This document shows, in pieces, positions 62,285 through 64,000 of a DNA stretch of 64,000 nt. A program made the translations under genes and the position numbers. Under the pieces are notes generated by a model. The model was not told the origin of the DNA, made no database searches, and worked only from the letters and a program-made list of their open reading frames with translations. The DNA comes from Actinocorallia aurantiaca (GTDB lineage Bacteria > Actinomycetota > Actinomycetes > Streptosporangiales > Streptosporangiaceae): contig NZ_BAAATZ010000027.1 of the NCBI RefSeq assembly GCF_039533685.1, positions 1 to 64,000 on the forward strand, written 5' to 3'. Each line of letters starts with the position of its first letter. Position 1 is the stretch's first letter.

Positions 62285-62670
62285 ACACCTCTCCGACGAA
62301 CGCCGCCTACCCGCACTACGCACCTGTCGATCTGCCGCCAGAATTGCTCCCCCAGAGCCGACCCACTCCCACCTGCCAGGAAACCCGCGCCGTCACCACC
62401 TTCCTCCGCGCGCGACTGCAGGCCGCGACCCAGGCAACTTTGCACAGCAGCCGACCCTGCAGTCAGACGGAACTGCTCGTGGGACATCGGCTGCTGGCAC
62501 CCGGAGGACTTCTAGACCGCTATGCCACAGCCACCGCCTGGGCCGCACACGCACCCGAAGGGCTTGAGGAGGCCTGGGGGCTGGTCGCCGCCACTCTCGC
62601 CGTCGAAGCCGCAGACCTGGCCCACGCGTGGGCGGATCATCCCAACTTCCCATACCCGAACACCTATTGA
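62281..62670 (+). CDS. Small protein of unknown function coupled to the helicase
   Basis: A 129-aa helical protein (for example TRAVTTFLRARLQAATQATL, then LEEAWGLVAATLAVEAADLA). GTG start overlaps the helicase stop by four bases (GTGA), a sign of stoichiometric coupling. No family recognised. It could be an adaptor or inhibitor of the helicase. Confidence 0.65.
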   Translation: MNTSPTNAAYPHYAPVDLPPELLPQSRPTPTCQETRAVTTFLRARLQAATQATLHSSRPCSQTELLVGHRLLAPGGLLDRYATATAWAAHAPEGLEEAWGLVAATLAVEAADLAHAWADHPNFPYPNTY

Positions 62671-62731
62671 CCTGCAGATACTGAACTATCGTTCATGGTG
62701 TCTACATGGGTGGCACTGCTGGCATCGCTGG

Positions 62732-62977
62732 GTGCCCACTCCCGCACCCGACCCGCGACTACAAGCCTTCGGCTTCGCCGTCCGCACCGCCCGCGAGGAG
62801 TCTGGCATGTCCATCGAAGCCCTCGCGGAAGCCGCCGATCTCTCAGCCCGCATGCTCATCGGCATCGAACACGGCCGCCGCAACCCCTCCCTCCTGACCA
62901 TCCTTTCCATCGCCAACGGCCTGCAGACCAAACCTGGCACGCTCCTCGACAAAGTGCCCTGGCCCCAGCAGAAATGA
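62732..62977 (+). CDS. XRE-family transcriptional regulator
   Basis: A small HTH_3 protein of about 81 aa, with FAVRTAREESGMSIEALAEA and SARMLIGIEHGRRNPSLLTI, a complete Cro/C1-type helix-turn-helix. The GTG start is uncertain, as no ribosome site is visible. It lies downstream of the PLD-SNF2 operon and may control it or belong to a separate unit. Confidence 0.75.
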   Translation: MPTPAPDPRLQAFGFAVRTAREESGMSIEALAEAADLSARMLIGIEHGRRNPSLLTILSIANGLQTKPGTLLDKVPWPQQK

Positions 62978-63092
62978 CCACGGCAATCCCCGAACGCGAC
63001 TGCCACTAACACCAGGGCAGCAGACGGGTCACCCGCCCGCATTTGGCAGTCCCGCGCCTCGCTGTCCAATGCGACCATCCCTAGCCAGGAAA

Positions 63093-63111
63093 GGGTGTGT
63101 TTAGCGAACGG
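63093..63111. repeat. 19-base direct repeat, copy 1 (IS-end sequence)
   Basis: GGGTGTGTTTAGCGAACGG, identical to the copy at 63385-63403, 292 bases apart. The second copy lies immediately outside the IS256-like transposase, so both are probably ends of the same kind of element. Here the body is missing. Confidence 0.75.
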
Positions 63112-63225
63112 CTCTGTTGCACTTCCGGGATGTTGTTGGCGATCTTCGGTTTGGTCTGGCGATCTCGGGGTTGTGGGTGCTGAACTGGGGATTTCGGCCG
63201 CGCTTGTCAGTGAGAGGTGAGTGCG

Positions 63226-63396
63226 GTGTCGATGGGTGGCGATATCGGTCGGTTAATACCGATAGAGACGGTGCGGTCGGCGTGGGCTGCGAACCCGTCG
63301 GGGACGCCGGCGATGTGGATCCGGGACCGGCTGGCGGGGGTGTTCTGTGAGGAGGACTTCGCCGACTGGTTTCCCGCCGATAGTGGGTGTGTTTAG
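63226..63396 (+). pseudogene. Truncated IS1182-family transposase N-terminus
   Basis: A 56-residue fragment reading ETVRSAWAANPSGTPAMWIR and GVFCEEDFADWFPAD, the typical beginning of IS1182-like transposases. It stops in the second 19-base repeat, where an IS256-type element joins, so the rest of the gene is lost. Upstream CTCTGTTGCACTTCCGG may be the IS1182 left end. Confidence 0.7.
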
Positions 63397-63403
63397 CGAA
63401 CGG
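63385..63403. repeat. 19-base direct repeat, copy 2, at the end of the IS256-like element
   Basis: Identical to copy 1. It lies 22 bases from the transposase stop and likely is the terminal repeat of the IS256-like element that continues to the right. Confidence 0.75.
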
Positions 63404-63425
63404 TGGGACAGGTTGTTGTCGCTGG

Positions 63426-64000
63426 TCAGTGATGGTGTCGGGTGAGGCGGCCGTCGAAGGCGAGGTCGAAGGCGCCCAGAGCGTGCTTCCAGCGGCGGCC
63501 CCAGCGGGCCTGGCCCGAGCCCGTCGGGTCCAGGCTCATCAGGGCCAGGTAGACGCACTTCAGAGCGGCTTGTTCGTTGGGGAAGGGGCCTCGTGCGCGG
63601 ACCGCCCGGCGGATGCGGGCGTTGACGGACTCGATGGCGTTGGTCGAGCAGATGACCTTCCGGATCTCGATGTCGAAGGCGAGGAACGGCACGAACTCGC
63701 TCCAGGCGTTCTCCCAGAGTCGGACGATCGCCGGATAGCGGCTGCCCCAGGTGTCGGCGACCTCGCACCAGCGCTCCAGGGCGGCGGCTTCGGCCGGTGC
63801 GGTATAGACGGGTTTGAGTGCTTCGGCGAGCTTCGGCCAGTGCTGGCTAGGCACGTAGCGGAACGTGTGCCGCAGCAGGTGGACGATGCAGGTCTGCACG
63901 ACCGTCTGCGGCCAGGTGCCGTTGATCGCCTCGAGCAGTCCTTTGAGCCCGTCACAGACGGCCATGAGGACGTCGCGGATCCCGCGGTTCTTCAGCTCGG
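63426..64000 (-). CDS. IS256-family (mutator) transposase, 3' part; runs off the window
   Basis: The C-terminal 190 residues of an IS256-type transposase: VCDGLKGLLEAI (second catalytic Asp), VQTCIVHLLRHTFRYV (the C2H-like motif) and STNAIESVNARIRRA (catalytic Glu). The frame is open upstream to the window end (ELKNRGIRDVLMAVCDG), so the N-terminus is outside. Intactness cannot be judged. Confidence 0.9.
   Translation of the reverse strand, partial: ELKNRGIRDVLMAVCDGLKGLLEAINGTWPQTVVQTCIVHLLRHTFRYVPSQHWPKLAEALKPVYTAPAEAAALERWCEVADTWGSRYPAIVRLWENAWSEFVPFLAFDIEIRKVICSTNAIESVNARIRRAVRARGPFPNEQAALKCVYLALMSLDPTGSGQARWGRRWKHALGAFDLAFDGRLTRHHH

Noticed and set aside
1..64000. CRISPR array, tRNA or rRNA genes
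   Set aside because: No regularly spaced identical repeats and no recognisable tRNA or rRNA sequence were found on reading; short degenerate repeats at 38.7 kb are too irregular for CRISPR.

Overview
The window looks like a scaffold from a high-GC actinobacterium, most likely of the Streptosporangiales. This is inferred from very GC-rich third codon positions, frequent GTG/TTG starts, the order hrcA-dnaJ-rsmE-HIT-phoH-ybeY-CNNM-cytidine-deaminase-like-era, a urtABCDE operon, and AfsR/BTAD, DUF3097 and DUF4870 proteins. No rRNA, tRNA or CRISPR array was recognised. Three runs of N mark assembly gaps, and two of them interrupt genes.

Left and centre (about 0.7-41.1 kb) are chromosomal. A secreted esterase faces an ABC transporter operon for urea or short amides (urtA-E, minus strand). 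A dimethylargininase/TerB pair and two plus-strand membrane proteins follow. Next comes the broken-up era neighbourhood: era, hemerythrin, AfsR-like regulator, MMPL exporter, a zinc-ligand-less cytidine deaminase homologue, lipoprotein, CNNM transporter, ybeY, phoH and HIT. A sigma factor with a coupled membrane partner lies opposite, then rsmE, dnaJ and hrcA, with a CIRCE operator in front of hrcA. After hrcA come an MBL hydrolase, DUF3097, hemW, Uma2, cupin, DUF4870, an HTH protein, an FHA protein, lepA, rpsT, kptA, a HAD-like protein and holA.

Right (about 41.1-64 kb) is an accessory island. It begins exactly inside comEC: only the C-terminal metallo-beta-lactamase part of comEC remains next to holA. 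The island has more relaxed codon use, insertion sequences, frameshifted genes and many putative nucleases. It holds an AlbA_2 (Schlafen-type) protein; five different proteins with PD-(D/E)XK-like motifs; a three-gene ABC-three-component/Lamassu-like operon (middle component, Rad50/SMC-like ATPase with a zinc-hook-like CxxC pair, nuclease-like effector); a two-gene module pairing an unknown protein with a small endonuclease-like protein; and an operon of a double-HTH regulator, a DUF262 (GmrSD/ParB-fold) protein, a PLD-SNF2 helicase, a small unknown protein and a nearby XRE regulator. The right edge is a pile of IS1182 and IS256 remnants that runs out of the window. The sequence supports a defence island carrying at least two multi-gene systems whose exact composition I do not recognise as a named, characterised system.
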